Shown: in pieces, positions 11,173-12,507 of the stretch
Position numbering within the stretch: position 1 is the first letter of the stretch
How the letters are laid out: every line of letters starts with the position of its first letter
Source: Deltaproteobacteria bacterium RBG_16_54_11
GTDB taxonomy: Bacteria; Desulfobacterota; B13-G15; RBG-16-54-18
DNA length: 12,507 nucleotides
Assembly: GCA_001797905.1 (NCBI GenBank)
Contig: MGQS01000099.1
Coordinates: 22,211-34,717, forward strand
Reading direction: 5' to 3'
Notes under the pieces: model-generated
Databases searched by the model: none
Seen by the model: only the letters and a program-made list of their open reading frames with translations
Told to the model about the DNA's origin: nothing
Translations under genes and position numbers: made by a program

Positions 11173-11696
11173 GAGAGAACCGCATCGTCATTGGGAGGGT
11201 TTCCAGGCCTCATGGCTTAAAAGGAGAGATCAGGATCGAATATTTCAATCCTGAAGACCCGCACCTTTTCTCCCGCTATCAGATGATATTTATCCAAGGG
11301 GATACGGGCAGTCCCCAACCGTATCGGCCCATCGCTGTCCGTCCTCATAAGAAGTTCATCCTGGCCCTTTTGGAGGGAATCCGAACCAGGGAAGAGGCGG
11401 AGCAGCTGAGGGGCAAGGCGGTGCTTGTCGATCCCGCAGAGCTCCCACCCCTCGATGAAGACGAATATTATTGGCACGAGATCCTGGGGATGCGGGTAGT
11501 GACTGAAGCCGGGGGGAATGTGGGGGAGATAACGGAGGTCTTACCCACCGGCAGCAACGATGTCTATGTGGTGCGGGAGGGCGAGAAAGAGTTTTTGATC
11601 CCCGCTATCAAAGAGGTGATTATTTCCATCGACAAAAAGGCCCGCACGATAGTCATTCGCCCCCTCGAGGGGCTTTTACAAGAAGATGATCTTTGA
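11169..11696 (+). CDS. rimM: Ribosome maturation factor RimM
   Basis: A 175-aa 16S processing factor that binds S19 and helps mature the 30S head. The N-terminal domain starts IVIGRVSRPHGLKGEIRI (6-23), followed by a region with EGIRTREEAEQLRGKAV. The PRC-barrel is at about 98-172 (EYYWHEILGMRV, GEITEVLPTGSNDVYVV, FLIPAIKEVI, RPLEGLL). GTG 11169 is the only start that keeps the family N-terminus, and its ribosome site is poor and inside a small hairpin. The 3' end overlaps trmD by 11 nt, so the two are probably translationally coupled. Confidence 0.96.
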   Translation: MGENRIVIGRVSRPHGLKGEIRIEYFNPEDPHLFSRYQMIFIQGDTGSPQPYRPIAVRPHKKFILALLEGIRTREEAEQLRGKAVLVDPAELPPLDEDEYYWHEILGMRVVTEAGGNVGEITEVLPTGSNDVYVVREGEKEFLIPAIKEVIISIDKKARTIVIRPLEGLLQEDDL

Positions 11697-12423
11697 CATC
11701 CTCACCCTCTTCCCCGAGATGTTTCGCTCTCCGCTGGAGGAAAGCATCCTCGGGAAGGCCCGTGAAGAGGGCAAGATCACGATCAACCTCTTCAACATCA
11801 GGGACTACGCTGAGGGAAAACACCGGGTGACTGATGATTATCCCTACGGCGGCGGGAAAGGGATGATCATGAAGCCGGAGCCCATCATGAGGGGAATCGA
11901 GGCGATACTCGCGGGCAAGCCAGTGGCACGGGTCATCCTGATGACCCCCCAGGGGGATCCCTTGAGGCAGGAGGTAGTGAGAAGACTTGCCCGGCATGCA
12001 CGTCTCGTCATCATATGCGGCAGATATGAAGGGGTGGATGAGCGGGTGAGGGCAGTTGTGGATGAGGAGATCTCCATCGGCGATTACGTCCTCACCGGCG
12101 GGGAACTGGCGGCCCTGGTGGTGGTCGATGCAGTTGCCCGCATGATCCCGGGGGTCCTCGGGGATGAGGGGGCGAGCGAGGATGACTCCTTCTCACAAGG
12201 GTTGCTCGAATATCCTCAATATACCCGGCCCAGGGAGTTTGCGGGCAGAACGGTTCCGGAGGTCCTCCTCTCCGGAGACCACCAGGCCATCGAGCAATGG
12301 AGAAGAGAGGAGGCCTTGCGCAGGACCTGGAAGAGGAGACCCGACTTGATCTCCCGGGCAGGGCTTTCCGATGAAGATCAGAGGATCCTCGACAAACTCA
12401 AGGGATCATCAGGGACCGACTGA
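11686..12423 (+). CDS. trmD: tRNA (guanine-N1-)-methyltransferase TrmD
   Basis: A 245-aa SPOUT enzyme that makes m1G37 in tRNAs using SAM, preventing +1 frameshifting. The knot and active site are complete: YGGGKGMIMKPEP (54-66), MTPQGDPL (86-93), CGRYEGVDERV (111-121), IGDYVLTGGELAA (131-143), R152 and D167 (aligned by context to R154 and D169 of E. coli), and EYPQYTRPREF. The C-terminal domain has VLLSGDHQAIEQWR and RTWKRRPDL. Length is normal. ATG 11686 gives the invariant MxFDILTLFPEMF start and overlaps rimM by 11 nt. In many bacteria rplS follows; here a different short frame begins 15 nt after the stop. Confidence 0.97.
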   Translation: MIFDILTLFPEMFRSPLEESILGKAREEGKITINLFNIRDYAEGKHRVTDDYPYGGGKGMIMKPEPIMRGIEAILAGKPVARVILMTPQGDPLRQEVVRRLARHARLVIICGRYEGVDERVRAVVDEEISIGDYVLTGGELAALVVVDAVARMIPGVLGDEGASEDDSFSQGLLEYPQYTRPREFAGRTVPEVLLSGDHQAIEQWRREEALRRTWKRRPDLISRAGLSDEDQRILDKLKGSSGTD

Positions 12424-12438
12424 AGAAGGGATGGGGAT

Positions 12439-12507
12439 ATGGCCAAAGGGCCACTGGCTAAAGAGCCACTGGCTAAACCGAAGCCGAAGGTGGCCCCTTG
12501 GCCAGTG
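12439..12507 (+). CDS. Start of a Lys/Pro-rich protein, cut by the window edge
   Basis: ATG 12439 lies 8 nt after AAGGG (12426-12430) and 15 nt after the trmD stop. The 23 visible codons read MAKGPLAKEPLAKPKPKVAP and then WPV, a low-complexity basic N-terminus built on a 5-residue unit (KGPLA, KEPLA). No family can be assigned. It could be a disordered N-terminal extension of the usual next gene (an RNA methyltransferase or ribosomal protein L19), or a spurious frame through repeat DNA. A second ATG at 12431 in another frame is also open to the edge. Confidence 0.45.
   Translation, partial: MAKGPLAKEPLAKPKPKVAPWPV
12440..12507. repeat. Nested direct and inverted repeat after trmD
   Basis: A 13-bp unit, GCCACTGGCTAAA, occurs at 12450-12462 and 12465-12477 (period 15). 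Around it, 12440-12454 (TGGCCAAAGGGCCAC) and 12490-12504 form a 15-bp inverted repeat with one mismatch, enclosing a 35-nt loop. A further inverse of the unit (TTGGCCAGTG) closes the window. The last two bases of the ATG at 12439-12441 are in the 5' arm. No T-run is seen before the edge. Confidence 0.75.

Noticed and set aside
12440..12507. CRISPR-like array at the right edge
   Set aside because: The repeats are 13 bp at a 15-bp period with no room for spacers, and no cas gene is present.

Overview
The window looks like chromosomal DNA of a Gram-negative bacterium, most likely Desulfobacterota (old Deltaproteobacteria) or a related deep lineage. The evidence is the housekeeping run RNase G, ffh, rpsP, khpA, rimM, trmD, a lipobox lipoprotein, a multi-PAS/GGDEF regulator and consensus sigma-70-like promoters. 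The placement is inferred from gene content only; no rRNA or species marker is present.

Layout. (1) 1-932: the 5' end of a RelA/SpoT (p)ppGpp enzyme on the minus strand and, divergently, a zinc-ribbon Nudix hydrolase. The shared spacer holds a strong relA promoter with an inverted repeat across its -35. (2) 933-1277: a stretch without a convincing gene, with two weak small ORFs. (3) 1278-1808: two small exported proteins (a periplasmic protein and a 45-aa lipoprotein), closed by a strong intrinsic terminator. (4) 1811-2779, minus strand: a rhomboid protease and a small DnaJ C-terminal-like domain, separated only by an in-frame TAA immediately followed by ATG. (5) 2780-3215: a 436-bp spacer with gene-like fragments. 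(6) 3216-7371, plus strand: a PAS-GAF-PAS-PAS-PAS-GGDEF diguanylate cyclase, a two-TM protein of unknown function and a YjbQ/UPF0047 protein. (7) 7509-12507, plus strand: promoter, RNase G/E, ffh, rpsP, khpA, rimM, trmD, and the start of a Lys/Pro-rich reading frame inside a nested repeat at the window edge.

The right half is an RNA-processing and translation cluster: RNase G (rRNA/mRNA processing), Ffh (SRP targeting), S16 and RimM (30S assembly), KhpA (RNA chaperone) and TrmD (tRNA m1G37). The left half is accessory or signalling: stringent response, c-di-GMP, membrane proteolysis and small envelope proteins.

No mobile element, CRISPR array, tRNA or rRNA gene was seen. I do not see a clear-cut new system. 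The best leads are the rhomboid/DnaJ_C pair split by an in-frame stop, the repeat/hairpin around the start codon after trmD, and the two palindromes overlying -35 elements.
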